Shown here piece after piece: positions 11,340-25,055 of a DNA stretch of 64,000 nucleotides. A model generated the notes under the pieces. That model saw nothing but the letters and a program-made list of their open reading frames with translations. It was not told the origin of the DNA and made no database searches. This DNA is from Salticus scenicus (Eukaryota; Arthropoda; Arachnida; Araneae; Salticidae). The stretch covers positions 125,393,731-125,457,730 of the forward strand of contig OZ005651.1 of the NCBI GenBank assembly GCA_963930645.1. Direction: 5' to 3'. A program made the translations under genes and the position numbers. Position 1 is the stretch's first letter; every line of letters starts with the position of its first letter.

Positions 11340-13295
11340 TAAAATTTTCAAGTGGCCGTCGCTTGGAAACAGGATGGTGGGCCAAGTTGACAAATGTATC
11401 AAATGCATTTGTGAGATAAGACTACTGTACAAATATAGTTGGAATTAATTCAGAATATCAAAAGTCATCGTGTTGAAAAATTGAGTGGCTGCCACTTGGA
11501 TCAAAATGGCAGAGAAAGTTGCTCAGTGAACTAATTAATCTAAGATATTGTTGCAAATTTGAATTTTTTTTTTTTCTTTTTTGTAGAAATTCTTTCAAAG
11601 AGGCTTAGTAAGTTGATTAAACATTGCTTTTCTGCATTTCCAGTTTGTTTTAACGTTAAAATAGCGTAATTTTTCCTTAAAAACGCATTAAAAAGCTCCA
11701 ATATGGCAGGTAATGGATTTGGCGATAAATTTGGCGACTTTTCCACTTGGCGACTTTTTTGGCGACTTTTGGCGAGAAAATCTATAGTTCATTAATAAAC
11801 TTTATTGAGACACTTATATAATCTATGTATACATCAAAATACAAACAAATTCGGAATACGCTTTTTACAATTTGAATTTGAAATTTTCAAGTGGTCTCCA
11901 CTTGAAAACAAAATGGTGGAGCAACTTGGTTAAGAAACTCATCCAAGATATCCATAACACAAGTTAAGGCGCTGTCCAAATTAGGTTCGATTTGGAGTAT
12001 TATTTCGGAAGTTATCGTGATTTAAAATTTTCAAGTGGTAGCCTGATTTCAAGTGGCCCCACTTAAGATATCTGCCAATTTATTAAAAATGGCAGATAAA
12101 TTTCATTAATAAAGTTCATTTAGACTCTTATGTCTAGATTTACATAAAATTCAAGCAAATTTTGCTTTAAATAAGCTTTCTACAATGTGGGTTAGAAATA
12201 TTCAAGTGGCTGCCACTTGAAAACAAAGAGTCCGAGCAACTTGGTTAACGAACTCATCCAAGATATTTATAAGATAAGTTAAGACACTTTTCAAATTTGG
12301 TTCCATTTGGAGAATTATTTCGGAAGTTATTATGGTTTTAAATTTTCAAGTGGTAGCCTGATTTCAAGTGGTCCCGCTTAACTTAAGATATCCGCCACTT
12401 TATTAAAAATGGGGGATATAGTTCATTAATAAAGTTCTTTCAAACACTTGTATAAACTATGTATGCATCAAATTTCAAACAAATTCGGAATACGTTTTTT
12501 ACAATTTGAATTTGTAAATTCCAAGTGGTCTCCACTTGAAAACAAAATGGTGGAGCAACTTGGTTAAGCAACTCATCTAAGATATTCATAATACAAGTTA
12601 AGACGCTGTCCAAATTTGGTTCGATTTGGAGTATTATTTCGGAAGTTATCGTGATTTTAAATTTTCAAGTGGTAGCCTGATTTCAAGTGGCCCCGCTTAA
12701 CTTAAGATATCTACCACTTTATTAAAAATGACGGCTAAATTTCATTAATAAACTTCATTGAGACCCTTATGTGGTCTATATTTACATCAAATTTCAAACA
12801 ATTTCGGAATACGCTTTTTACAATTTGAATTTGAAATTTTCAAGTGGTCTCCACTTGAAAACAAAATGTCGGAGCAACTTGGTTAATAAACTCATCTAAG
12901 ATATTATAAGTTAAGACACTATCCAAATTTGGTTCGATTTGGAGTATTATTTCGGAAGTTATAGTGATTTTAAATTTTCAAGTGGTAGCCTGATTTCAAG
13001 TGGTCCCGCTTAACTTTAAATATCTGCCACTTTATTAAAAATGGCGGATAAATTTCATTAATAAACTTCATTGAGACCCTTATGTGGCCTGTATTTACAT
13101 CAAAATTCAAGCAAATCTTGCTTTAAATATGCTTTTTACAATGTCGGTTTGAAATTTTCAAGTGGCTGCCACTTGAAAACTAAAAGTCGGAGCAACTTGG
13201 TTAACGAACTCATCCAAGATATTTATAAGATTAGTTCACTGTCCAAATTTGGTTCAATTTCGAGTATTATTTCGGGAGTTATCGTGGTGACAAAA
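11340..13295. repeat. Tandem array, period about 317 bases, with palindromic CAAGTGG core
   Basis: Each unit contains the imperfect palindrome TTCAAGTGG-(TCT or CTG)-CCACTTGAAAAC, a CAACTTGGTTAA block, and a second CAAGTGGTAGCCTGATTTCAAGTGG block. The palindrome starts at 11886, 12201, 12520, 12839 and 13158, spaced 315, 319, 319 and 319 bases. Two subtypes can be told apart: units at 12201 and 13158 read CTGCCACTTG and lack GGTGG, while the other three read TCTCCACTTG. More decayed related sequence starts near 11347 and 11480. No unit has a conserved reading frame. This is satellite-type DNA. Confidence 0.85.
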
Positions 13296-13299
13296 TTTT

Positions 13300-14397
13300 C
13301 ATTATAGATAGATAGATATATATATATATAGATAAACGAAGTGATTGCAATAGGTCGATTTCTAAAGAAATCAACCTAAAAGATTTATAAAAGGGGAGAG
13401 GGATATATTTATTCGAAATATATAATATTGCAAAAAATGTATTTAAGATTTAAATGAAGTATTTTTCGCCCATAAAAAACGTTGATAATGTACATTTTAT
13501 ATGCGACTAGTTATTCAACATAAATTTCAAGTCGGTTCTTAAATGTCATTTCTTTATGATAAATGTTTAGTAGAAAAGCATTCTTGATTTACAGTAACAC
13601 TCCTTTAGATGAAAATTCGCTAACCGAAATTACCTTCGCTACGAATGGTAGGATCCTCCTTTGTCCTTAGTTTCAGTTAGGAGAAATTCCTTTAGATATT
13701 GTAAGATTTATTTCCTCATTTCTCTTAGGGGGATTAAAATATTGTGCTTGATAAACTTTCTAGTCAACATCTGTGATATGTTTAAGACATTTGGACGTAT
13801 TAAATGCCACAGTGAAAGAAATATGATTAAATTAAATTAAAATAACATGTATTTTCTTGTGTAAAACTTTATTATATCTTTATATTTACTGGTAATTTAT
13901 TTTGTTATAAGAGTTTAAAAAGGTGAAATAAGTTAATGTGCTTCAAGAAATCCTTTAAAATTTGTAGACATACACTGACTGCATAATGTTTGTCTTACGA
14001 TTTCTAAAACTTTATTGTTTTTTAATATTTATATAGAAATACCTAATTTCTTTAAATTATTTGATTAAAAAAATAAAGATAAATAAATATCAGCATTCTT
14101 TTAGTATGTTAAAATTATCAGTTAAACTGCTCAGAGTAATTTATTGAATGAAGAAATTAGAAACTGTAATCTTATTTATAAAAGGAAGGTTAAGATTAGT
14201 TATGGTATGCTAAAAAAATTTCTAACTATGTTCTTCAAAACATAACAAAACTCTCATATTTATATTTTATTTAAATGTAAATAATCCTTTTTCTGTTAAT
14301 TAAATGCTTAACGCAATATTTGTAGTTTGTTACTATGCAGCATATAGTTTTGAATATACTATCTCAAATAAGAGACATTATCAAATAATACCAATGT

Positions 14398-14436
<39 letters not shown>

Positions 14437-16117
14437 TGACTTTCTCCTTACTAGAGAGGGTTAAGAAACGAATCAGCACTAATGACTCCAAAAATGAATT
14501 AAATCAACATCATATTGTGTTGTTTTATAAATATTTACTTTATAAATATTATAAGGAATTAAAAAAGAAGATTTTAAAGATTTATAGAAAATAGAAAGAT
14601 TTAGAAAGATTTACAGAAAAGCTATTTTTAAATGCTAGATTTGAAAGATTCATTTTAATAATTTAATTACTGTCATTTAATAATACGAAAGTTTAGTCTA
14701 AATCTCTTTAAAATGTGATAAACTTCCGTCTAATTCATTACTGAAACTTTTGTTCTTGTCAAGGAAATATCTTACTGTAATTCAATTTTGAAAATTTAAT
14801 AGCTTTTCTTAATGATATAAACAAAATGGCGCTTAGTATATTAAATTCTCATAAGCTAATAATAATAATAATAAAAATAAAATAAAAATAAATAAACTGA
14901 ATATGATTTTTTTCTATGTGCAATACAAGGAAAACTGATATTCATATAATTTTATTACCAATTGCTCCAAATGCATGAAAATGTAAGTATAAACAAAAAT
15001 ATTATTTCATACAAGCGCACGGTCAAAGCATTAAATAAAGCCTGACAGTTAAATTAGAGTTTTACAGTCATAATTAATTGATGTTTCTATTACTTGGCTA
15101 AAATATTTTTATCTGATATTTGAACTTAGTATGAGACTTCATTGAAGTCTAAAAAAACCTCTCTAATCTTTTATAAAGCTATATGTAAATATTTAACAGA
15201 ACTTCATTATCATCGTGTATCTGTTAATATATTGAATTAAACATTAGAGAGTGTGGATAATATGATAATGTAATATTCGATTACTTTTTGTAAAGAAAAA
15301 GATAATCGAATCTGTAAAGAAGACACACATTTATAAAATAAAATTCATTACAAAATAAGTTTAAGCTAATTAAACCTTCGAGAAGAGAAGATATAAAGAA
15401 TATAAATAAAATACAAAATTTTCAATTATTTTTCTCCTCAAATTTTGTCATAATTTAAAGGAATTTCTAGAAAAAGCTAACAAATACATACAGGGGTATT
15501 TGTGCAAATTTTTCTTTGATTATTTTTTATTGCATAACTTAAAAAATTAAATTTTATATTATCCTAATACAGTCCTTACAGCGTTCCTAATATTTTAATT
15601 GCATTATATTATATTGTCACTACTGTCGCCAAAAAACTACGTAAAATTTTAGGGACGCTTGCTAATAAAACAGGACATAAATTAATTTGCTATTCTCAAA
15701 TATACAGACTGAATAAGACGACTGAAATGCCCCTCCATTATATTGCCCTTCTCGCAATTTGATTTCCTTTAATTTGCTTTCTCATTTTTTCCGATCCTGA
15801 TTTCATCCCCCACCCCTTATCCCTTCCCCACAGTTGTGATTGCGCATATCATTTTCTCATACATTTCTAAGCTACTTTACTTTAATGTTTTATGGATTAA
15901 TTTAGGAATGTGATTTTTTTTCCCCTTAAAAAATATTTTTCATTTTTTTATTGAAAGCTCTTTATTTGAAAAGTATTACTTATGCTTTACAAAATTATTT
16001 AGAAGTTCAATTTTGACGCTAAATGCGAGTTATAGTTTTGTAGAATATTTCCTTTTTCTTATCTTTTCTTTTCCTTTTTTAAGAAAAATAAGTGATGATA
16101 GGATTTTTTTTATTATG
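13300..16117. other. AT-rich intergenic DNA with microsatellites
   Basis: Contains GATA/TA repeats at about 13305-13330, (TA)n then (GT)n at 14400-14435, and (TAA)n at about 14859-14895. I see no coding frame with recognisable content and no transposon ends. Confidence 0.6.
14400..14435. repeat. (TA)n(GT)n microsatellite
   Basis: Simple dinucleotide tract, about 14 TA units followed by a short GT run. Confidence 0.95.
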
Positions 16118-16119
16118 TA

Positions 16120-16316
16120 GACATACTTGTCAACCTAACCCGGAAGGTTGCTAGTTCCCGCCCCTTTTTGTACACCACTCAATTTTTAGAGTAATTCTTT
16201 TCAAATATATTTACGATTAAATAAGAAGAAAAGTACTCTAAAAAAAGACTGGTGTGAAAAATTAGGAGGAAAGTGGCGGAACTAACAATCTTCTGGATTA
16301 GGTTGGCAAGTATGTG
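16120..16316. mobile_element. 197-base fold-back MITE
   Basis: The left arm contains ACATACTTGTCAACCTAACC and the right arm GGTTGGCAAGTATGTG, inverted. Pairing extends through about 85 bases per arm with moderate divergence, so nearly the whole element is self-complementary. TA dinucleotides flank it (16118-16119, 16317-16318), consistent with a Tc1/mariner-type mobilised element. It is non-coding. Confidence 0.8.
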
Positions 16317-16539
16317 TAGATTAAATAAAAAATTAAACCTTTCTATTTAATAAATTTATTCTTTCTCCATCGTTATTGAAGTGTTATTATTATTATTATT
16401 ATTATTTTTTTTTTGCTCTTTTTTAGGCATTTTAAAACATTTTTTTAAAGAAGAAAGTAAAGAAGAAATTCAGATACATAACTTTGCATATTTTTGTCAA
16501 CTTAGACTATTTTAACTTTTTAGATATTTTAACGTTTAA

Positions 16540-16541
<2 letters not shown>

Positions 16542-16578
<37 letters not shown>

Positions 16579-16592
16579 TATATATATATATG
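16542..16592. repeat. (TA)n microsatellite
   Basis: About 50 bases of TA repeat with one internal TTAA interruption. Confidence 0.95.
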
Positions 16593-17575
16593 CATAAACT
16601 TCAACTGTAGGCCTTTTGGATTCATATTTTGAAACTTTTATTTCGATGTTAGTCAATAAAACTTTAATATAATGAAATATATGTTAAGTTCAAGAAGTAT
16701 TTAAAAACTCTAAAGATTCTTCTGCACTTTCTAGTTCGTCCTAAATTTACTGCATCAATATTAAAATTTATTATTAAATATTTTCAGTATGTAATTTCTT
16801 TTCCTTTCTTTTTTTTTTTCTTTTTTTTTTTTTTTTTTCACCTTAGTCTTCTATAAAGTTTTAACTTTAAAACTGATATTAAGCCTAAATACAATGCCAT
16901 TTAAGAACGATATTTTTAATTATGAGATCGTTTAATTCTGCTTTGCATAATTTTACATTACAAGTATAAAATATTTTACAAAAAAAAAAAAAAAAAAAAA
17001 AGTCATTTTGGAAGTATGCTATATTGTATTCAGATATACAATAGTAATTTTACGTAATATGTTATTATATGACAATTAATTTATTTCTATTTGAGTATAT
17101 ATATATTGTTGTTAATTCGTAACAAAATACCATTTTTAAAGTTCAATATAATATTTATGTATGAATGAAAATATCACACATAAAATTTTCGTTACGATTA
17201 CTATAAAATTTTAATTCGGTAATACTATATTCGCAAATATATTGACAATTCAACGTGCGTCGCTGCTGTGATGTTACACTCATGGCTACTTCATTCGCCC
17301 CGACGAAAGATCTTGCTACAATTTTTACCCAAAACAACTATGGCGAGTTTTTTTTGCAATTACCCGTGTTTTCTTGCAGTTTTTTTAAAAGCTGTTTATT
17401 TATGAATGGGAGAAAGAACAAAAATATAAATTGCTTGCGTATTAAAGCACGTTATAATTTTGTATTGCTTATAACACCTCCATCTTTTCTCATATTTAGA
17501 ATGAAATGCAGAGTTTTAGGAATTTATGCCTGGAATGATTTAAGGCATTTATAAATATAAATTAATTTTCCTGTA
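16593..17575. other. AT-rich DNA with one small GC-richer island
   Basis: Long T and A homopolymers occur at about 16809-16840 and 16981-17001. At about 17250-17345 there is a short, less AT-rich patch that is open on both strands: plus frame 17255-17554 of 99 codons, minus frame 17155-17337 of 60 codons. Neither product contains a motif I recognise. The patch might be an exon or a transposon scrap; evidence is lacking for either. Confidence 0.35.
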
Positions 17576-17577
17576 AA

Positions 17578-17770
17578 ATGTCCGCCCGTCTGGTAAACCA
17601 ATAATAATCGCCTTGGCCTTCAGTTGCCAGGTGCCGGATTCAAATTCTGTCTCAGGCATGGATGTTCGTACTGTTTTGGAATTCCCACTAAAATCTAGGT
17701 CTTGGTCTAATGAGCTTCAAAGTACAAAAGATAACCACAGAATCATTATCCAAAATTTCAAACCCTAGTA
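17578..17770 (+). mobile_element. Degenerate tRNA-derived SINE-like sequence
   Basis: A tRNA-like head (CTGGTAAACC region near 17590, then GGTGCCGGATTCAAATTCTG at about 17631-17650) shows a recognisable B-box (GGATTCAAATTC). It is followed by TCTCAGGCATGGATGTTCGT, a form seen just downstream of the tRNA part in several arthropod SINEs. The tail runs towards an A-rich region. The sequence is too diverged to be a functional tRNA. Assignment is by resemblance only. Confidence 0.5.
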
Positions 17771-18373
17771 AATTCCGAAAAATATGTTATGCACAATAAG
17801 AAAGGAATCAGAACTTTATTTTCTGAAATTGTAAATAACAACGCATGAAGCACGTAGAATACTATTATGCATAATAAATAAATAAATAAATAAATAAATA
17901 CATTTTGACAAATAACATTTTTAGATTAATTATTTTATTAGCATAACCAGATATTACTTTTATTGTATATGTTTGTATGAGATAGAAGAGATATCAAATG
18001 ATAAACATTAGAAAACTTGTTACTATCGCGTCTTTCTGCCGATGAATTAGAAAATATCAAGTAATTTATATTTGTTAAAGAGTAACTAAACTTTTAAACT
18101 TCATAAAACTATCTGGAAATGTATCTTTCTCTTAAGACACCGAAACTCTTTCAAAACTAAGTATTCTACCGAAGGAACTTTTAGAAATATTCTATCAAGC
18201 GTTACTTAGCCGTTTTAAATAAATATGTTTGTTATTTTCAAAACTTATTTCCATTGAATACTTTTCAAGAGAAATAAACGTCCTATGAGTAGAAAATTGA
18301 ATAACAAGATTTATGTTATTATTTAATATTATTTTTTGTTGTCAAGCTGTCTTACAGATTTACAGGTTTAATC
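17771..18373. other. AT-rich intergenic DNA
   Basis: Contains an (AATA)n run at about 17872-17900. Nothing else is recognised. Confidence 0.6.
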
Positions 18374-18377
18374 TCTT

Positions 18378-19138
18378 TGTAAGGTGTGAGGCTTCACGCA
18401 AACTCTTTCGGTTTGAAATGCTCTAAATCACGTCTAGTTGTCCATGGAGTGTTAGGTTAGAAGAGATAAGGTTACAGTTAGATCAAGCGTTAGCTGGCGA
18501 TAGTATTGGTGAAAGTGTAAAGTTCAGCATAGAAGAGTTGGGTTGGTGTAAAAGAAGGTTCCTATTTATTTGAATTTAGCTGGGTGTTTGGCTCCAGTGG
18601 AGATATAGAAAGTATTAAAAGGAAATTGTGAAGCTTTTTGTGTTCAGTTGGATATCGGTATTTTTAAGGTGTATATTTTAGGGAATATAAAGTGAATTGT
18701 TCTTCAGTTTTTTTTTTATTTATTTATTTATTTATTTAAAATGAAACTTACGAATTAAGGGAGTATGCTTTTGGATGTAGTTTTTCGATAGTGCAGATAT
18801 GCGAGTTTCTGAAATAAGAATTAAAAGGTTGCTTCGTAATATCTTTGGAGTTAATCATTTTCTATTGTGAATTAGTGCGGCCTTGCTTCTCAAGTTAAAT
18901 CAAGTGCGAGATTTAATTCAAGTCTTCTGAGTTCGCTGCTTTATAGTTTTTTAAGACTTAAGAACTGTTTTAAGATTAATTAAGTTAAGAACTTGTGTGA
19001 AAGTTCCATTTTGACACCTCTTTTGCATATTTTAATAAAGTGAAATTACAGTAAAGTTGTCTTCAATGGAGTTATCAATGTAAGCATTTTCTATCCATTA
19101 AAAGAAAGACAATCAGAGGCCGTAAACCAGGCTTTACA
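18378..19138 (+). repeat. Solo LTR, family copy 1
   Basis: The sequence starts TGTAAGGTGTGAGG and ends AACCAGGCTTTACA, i.e. TG...CA with a short inverted TGTAA(G)/(C)TTACA terminus. It is flanked by a 4-base direct duplication, TCTT (18374-18377 and 19139-19142). A polyadenylation-like AATAAAG lies about 100 bases before the end. A second copy with the same start, end and internal order is at 34154-34874. There is no internal retroelement coding on either side, so this is a solo LTR left by recombination. The superfamily cannot be named without internal sequence; 4-base duplications are typical of Gypsy-type elements. Confidence 0.85.
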
Positions 19139-19142
19139 TCTT

Positions 19143-21000
19143 TAGTTTGTTAAATGTAATTAGTACATGAAATGTGATGATGAAAATATAAGGAAATAAT
19201 ATTGAAGTGCATAACATCACGCATGTTCTTGATAAATAATCAAATGAAACTCATGCTACTTTATATTTCATTACATTAATAAAGATATATTTATACAGTT
19301 GAAGGTGTACGATTTAAGGTATTATATTTAATCATTTTAACGTAGTTTAAAAACAACAGATCAAATTAACTTTATTTGACATAAATTTCTCTGTGAGGGT
19401 GCTATTTTGTTTTTCAACTACAATATTCACCTACGCCCCAAATCAAATATTGTAGCCATATGTAAAAGCCACTCGAGGCTGTTATTAAATATTAAAATTT
19501 ATTTCAAATTATTCAGAGAAATACCGGGTTGGATTAGGTTGATTAACGTTGCACTAGTATTACCTAATGAGCTAATTTTTGTTTGTGGTGTCTAAAGATA
19601 TTTAAATGAATTTACCAGAAATTTAGCCCACAACCGTAATGTATTTGATTAATTTTGTATATATCTGTACACTTCTCCAATTTCAATAAAATATTTTTAA
19701 TAGCATTCTTGTATTCTATAGATTTAAAATACCGAATTTGGACTCCATGTTAATATGTATCCTAGAGTTATGTTGGTAGGCAGGGTCACAAACAGACAAA
19801 TGACTAAATACTAAAAACTATATTCTTGGATTCAGGGGACTTCAAAACGTGTAAATATAGCAAAAACTTTATTTTGAAAATCTGACCCGTAAACAATACT
19901 TTCTCTACAATATATGTTTAAGAGAAAGTAAAATTTAAAATGTTTCTTGTTATACGAAATGCGATATTTTTCTTTATAACTCAGTTTTTCTAAAAACTTT
20001 TATATTCAACAGTGCAACACCTTTTTCAGTTTATCGAAATAAGATTCACTTATTTCATCGATTAAAAGTATTTTAAACCATTTTATTTTACGTATTTTAG
20101 GTTTGCAAATATCCAGTATTGCTTTTTTTCATAATAAAACTTTGAGGAACAATTTTATAACTATTACTTGAAAAATAAGTAAAATAAAGTTTTAAAGAAA
20201 TAGAAAAAATTCTCTCGAGCCTTAATTTCTTTTCTTGGAAGTGTATCAGGAAAAAGTATTGCTTTTCATATTCTAAAGAAGATTTATTTTTCTTTCAATA
20301 TTTTAAATTTATTTTACTCACAAATATTTTAGTTTCCTACATTACAAATATTGTAAATGAGGGTTATCACTAGAGCTATGCATACTTCACAATATAACGA
20401 TTTCAAAAGATTAGATTAGTTGTTTTTTATACTGCTAACACAAATTGAAATTCTAATTGTAACAAATCGTAGAAAACAGTTACATTTTAACAATTAATCA
20501 GTCTTATTTCAAGAGGTTCTGATAGAGCGCTTTTATAAAAGTTTTGACTTTTATTAAAGATATCGTTATGATTGCTCTTTTGGAATATAGTCATCATATT
20601 AAAGTACCTTTATAATATATTAACATTAAAAAATACTAAAGTTACCCAATTACGGAGATAAAAATTATGTTAAGTAAAAAATGGGGTTCAAAATGTAATA
20701 ATTTTGATAAATAATTTCCTTGTTACAGTTTTCCAAAACTTAGAAAAGCAATTTCAAAATATGGTCTAGTCTCAATTTTCAAATACATATTGTCACCCTA
20801 TTTAATGATTATATTTTAACTATATACTGTACTGATATACAAATACATCAATAGCTATTTCTTTCGTGTGACATATGTATTTTCTTATACATACTGGATG
20901 TTCCATAAGAATGTAGATATTTTAAAAAATCACAAAAATTGAAGGAATTTGTAGAAGCGGTTTGCGAAAAGGGGGATTTTCGTGAAGGGGGGCTTTCTTT

Positions 21001-21036
<36 letters not shown>

Positions 21037-22714
21037 AAATACTGTTAAAAATTTCGTCGTCATAGACTCGTAATAAGAAATATGCAAATTAGTGTCCTAG
21101 AAATTGCATGGTTTTACGATTAATATCTCATTACTTACTTTCTATCCTTCTTATTCTTACAGTTTTAATTGCAATATTGACATTGATAAATAAAGCGTTG
21201 TTGGTAAAGTTGTTTTATCACAGCTAAGAATCGCCGGCTGAAGCTTCAGTTAGCTGTGTTGTAACTCGTTTGCAAACTGTAATTTCTCGTGATGGCAGAC
21301 ACAGAGAATAGGAGTTATATGCTAGTAAACATTTCAATGCAAGCAGATAAATATAGTTTTTCAGGGAAAAACATGTCCTGATTTGCTCAATTATTGCGCG
21401 TTCTATCAACGAAATTTTAAACTGTTCCTTTTCTTTTGGGGACCCCACCCCCCTCCCATTCACGAGAATAACTTTTATTTTATACCTGTTAAATACATTA
21501 TTATTCATACAGAGAACTTTTTTAAATATAATTAGAATCTAATTTTTTTAGAATCTAATCCTTCTTTTAGCTTTTTTTAAAATTCTGGCAATATTACATC
21601 TGGCAATTATATTAAAATAGCTTATCAATAAAAGTTATGTACCGGTATAAATACGTCTCTTACAAATCTAATTACTTTGATTAAAAAGAAAAAAAAATTA
21701 CATTTTTTTGTTTTTTAAAATAAATTGTTATCTCTTCAAATTTTTCAAGTTGTGAGTATACTGAAAATTCTCCTTAAAATAAAATATAAAATGTTTATAG
21801 TTTTATTTTTGTATTTGAAGAGCAAACATTCAAACCAAGTTTTCTCCTTTTGATACAATTTTTCGGAAAAAAAAAAAAAAAACCACAATAAAAGAATAAC
21901 TAAACTTAAATCCCAATTGTTTAGATTTATTACTATTAACTAGGGAGATATGTAGGCATATATATATAGGAAGATATAAAGACATGCTATGTTATGTTAA
22001 TTTCAAAGATAAATCATTAAATCAATTTCTTTATTTTTGAAAAATACATGTTCCCAATGTTTGCTCCTCATTCATTTTTATGTGGAATCGCTTATTTAGA
22101 CAAACTATCTAAATTTATATTTTTGTCGCTTAAGACTATGTTAATTTTATTATTATTATTATTATTATTCATAATCATGATTATCCGCATAAACATTTTA
22201 TTTATAAATATTATTTACATCCTTTATCTACTAATTTCTTTAACTAAATTACAGAAACAAATATTAAGGGCTTTTCTTATTTTTATTCATTTTACTTTTA
22301 ATGTTTGTTTTTGAAAGTGCTGTAATAATCTGATAAACTTGATAAAAGTCTTCAGTTTTTATGCAAATTTGCTTTCAGGAACAATTTTCTGAGTAAATAT
22401 AAAATATTTTTTATATAAATTAAAATATCATAAATTTTTTTTGTCTTGCATCAGCTTTATTTCAACAATTCTTTTGAATTTTCATTAACTGGTTAATCCC
22501 ATTAGAATACAGCACAGATATATTATGAAAATATTAATATTAAAAATATTATGTTGTGTGTAACAACACACGACATTCAGTACTCACTACTACATATATT
22601 ATAAACTCTTTTTTGAAATAGTGTAGTCAAAAAACATCAGATTCACCTAACACATCAGACAACTATTCTTCATGTAAGAGCAAATAATACATATTACGTC
22701 TTAAAGACATATAA
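19143..22714. other. AT-rich intergenic DNA
   Basis: Contains a 30-base poly(A) at about 21004-21033, a TATTAT run near 22146-22170 and several short low-complexity frames. A somewhat less AT-rich patch at 21220-21480 (minus frame of 94 codons at 21224-21508) might be part of an unidentified element. I do not recognise its product. Confidence 0.5.
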
Positions 22715-22929
22715 CAATATAGGGTAGGTGCTCCAGTGATTGGCATGCTGCAGTAATTGACATCTATCCCGAAATAATTAATAAATAAGAAAAATAATAA
22801 AATCATATATTTTACATATAAGAATTTTAACATTTTATGTCAAACACTGGAGCATAGGGTGCCAATTACTGATAAAATGAAAAACTAGCAGTGTCAATTA
22901 CTGGAACATTGGGTGTCAAATAAAAATTC

Positions 22930-22960
<31 letters not shown>

Positions 22961-23115
22961 TTGTTATCAAATGTATATATTTTGACATATATATGGTTCT
23001 GAATGTCTTTCATGCCATATGTACTAACTTAAGATTTCAAAAAATATTTTCTGATGACTAGAACACTAAAAAAAATCAGAGATTGCTCTAAAAGTGTCAA
23101 TTACTGGTAAGTTTT
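22715..23115. repeat. Element fragment with repeated TGTCAATTACTGG motif
   Basis: The block starts AGGGTAGGTGCTCCAGTGAT. It then contains GTGCCAATTACTGA (about 22859), GTGTCAATTACTGG (about 22891) and GTGTCAATTACTGG (about 23093), plus a diverged CAGTAATTGACA in the opposite sense (about 22750). Repeated sub-terminal motifs next to a 5' AGGGTA terminus resemble a DNA transposon end. An inverted form of a similar terminus is seen at about 34905-34937. The other end of this element was not found. Confidence 0.35.
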
Positions 23116-24496
23116 TTATGTAGCAAATTTGAAGAAAACCTTTACAGCCATTTTTGACACACCGTCTTTCGGCCTCAATTTCGATTTTCACCAAAATTTG
23201 GCAAACTCATCTTTTCACCAGAAACCAATAATTAGATACGAAAAGGCATTTAAAATGGTGTTAATATGGCGAGTTTGAAGAAAAATTGATGAGCTGTTTT
23301 TTTAAGAAATGCACTTGCGAGACCTAAAATTGACCTACATATATATGGGACGCTTATTATTTTCACATCCATCAGAAAATTTTCAAAAAATATTTTAGAA
23401 ATTAAAAAAAAGAAAAGAATAGTAGAATTATTTTATTTTGTTTTTAAAATATAATGTAAGAAATTGAATTATTACAGAAAAGCAATAGCAAAACAATTTG
23501 ACTATTAAATACTCTGAAATTAATTATTGAACTTTTGTGGTGGGTGTGATATTTCATGGAGAGAGACAAACTTCCAAATTTCAAAATATTTTCACTTTTT
23601 GTTAGATGTCAAACATTTTTTTATATTCTACATAAACTATTTTAAAAATCATTGTTATTGTTGTATTCAATCTCTATAATTATTTCCATTGAGTTTCTAA
23701 ATAGCCTTATTTTACATAGCAAAACATATCTAACTGTGATTAATGACCTCAATGAGATTCTGATTGAAATGCATTTTGAAATGTATCCAATATAAGTTTA
23801 TTTCGTTTTTTGTCCAAGCCAAATTCATTAATCTTTAGATAATTGGATATTCCAATATTAACCGAATGGTCACAGGGATTCTAAAATGTCTTTTGGAACT
23901 AATTATACAAACTGCCCTTGGCATCGGTCGCGATCACTTTGATCAGTTTAAAAGCAGTATAAACTTTGTAGGTGATCCTATACATAAAGAAAAATAATAG
24001 TTTATTCAGTATTGGTGTATAATTGTAATAATAGATATGATTTTTTATTTTAGAAAAGTAAGAATAGTAATTTATAGATTTATGACTGCGGAGAAGTGCT
24101 TTATTAATTTATTTAAAAATATAATTTATTATATAAAATTTAATGATCGTCAAAAGAGCATTTCAAACAAATAAGGAATAATTTTTTATTGGTAAAAAAT
24201 TTAAATTTAAATATTTTTCAAATTTCTTATAAATAAGAGTTATTAAGCAAAACAAATTAAAGATGGATTAATTGTATCTAAAGTTTTTCTTTACTTATAG
24301 TGTACTATATAAACAAGAATTTCTATTTTCTAAGAATATTGTTGAAATTTGTTTACTTACTTACATTACAAACTCGACACTTAAGAATAACCATCATTCA
24401 ATTTTTTTTCTTTTAAAATAAATTTTTCTCTTTAACATAACGGTTATTTTAGAATTCTATATGGATTCAAAGAGTATATTATTTTTTGGTAGGAAA
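23116..24496. other. AT-rich intergenic DNA
   Basis: I see no reading frame with recognisable content, no RNA gene and no clear element ends. Confidence 0.55.
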
Positions 24497-24498
24497 TA

Positions 24499-25053
24499 CA
24501 GGGTGAACGCAAACGTTTACCTGTTTTTACACTATTCTAAAACTTTAGAGATTGCAATGATTTTGATTTTATTTTGCAAATACAGTGAAACAATTATAAA
24601 GTTTTCCTTGATGCCCAAAGTTAATATGTGGGGGAATAATAGGGGCATTGCTTTTGTTACAACTGGAATTTCAAACTCGTCGTAGCAAACCACCACAAGA
24701 CATGAAGTTGATAAAATTTGCAAAGATTTTTATACACAAAAAGTAAAAATAAAATAAAATAAAATATTTTCAAAGGTACGAAGATTAATTTTTTTTTAGA
24801 ACTTGACAATTGGTGGTATTTGCCACAGTGAATTTGAAACTTCCCATGTACCATTTTCGGCAATTTCATAAAAACCTTAAAATGAGAACAATAATGCAGT
24901 TTCGTCCGTTTTCATAGCATCAGACACATTAATTTCTGACACCAAGAAAACTTTAAGATTGACCCAACGGATCTGCAAAAGAAGTTAAACGGAGTGAAAT
25001 CACTAAAGAGTCAAAATGCTGTAAAATCAGAGTAATCATTTTGGTCCACCCTC
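24499..25053. mobile_element. 555-base MITE with CAGGGTGAAC termini
   Basis: The left end reads CAGGGTGAACGCAAACGTTT. The right end read inverted is GAGGGTGGACCAAAATGATT, about 70 percent identical. TA flanks both sides (24497-24498, 25054-25055). The interior holds only short overlapping frames with no known motif. The terminal CAGGGTG links it to the other TA-targeting elements of the window. Confidence 0.7.
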
Positions 25054-25055
25054 TA

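Noticed and set aside
22048..22314. 88-codon leucine/isoleucine-rich frame resembling a transmembrane protein
   Set aside because: Its core comes from a TTATTATTA repeat and AT-rich DNA; no promoter, splice or homology evidence.
24461..24869. Three overlapping frames on both strands
   Set aside because: They lie inside or across the end of the 24499-25053 MITE and show no conserved motif.
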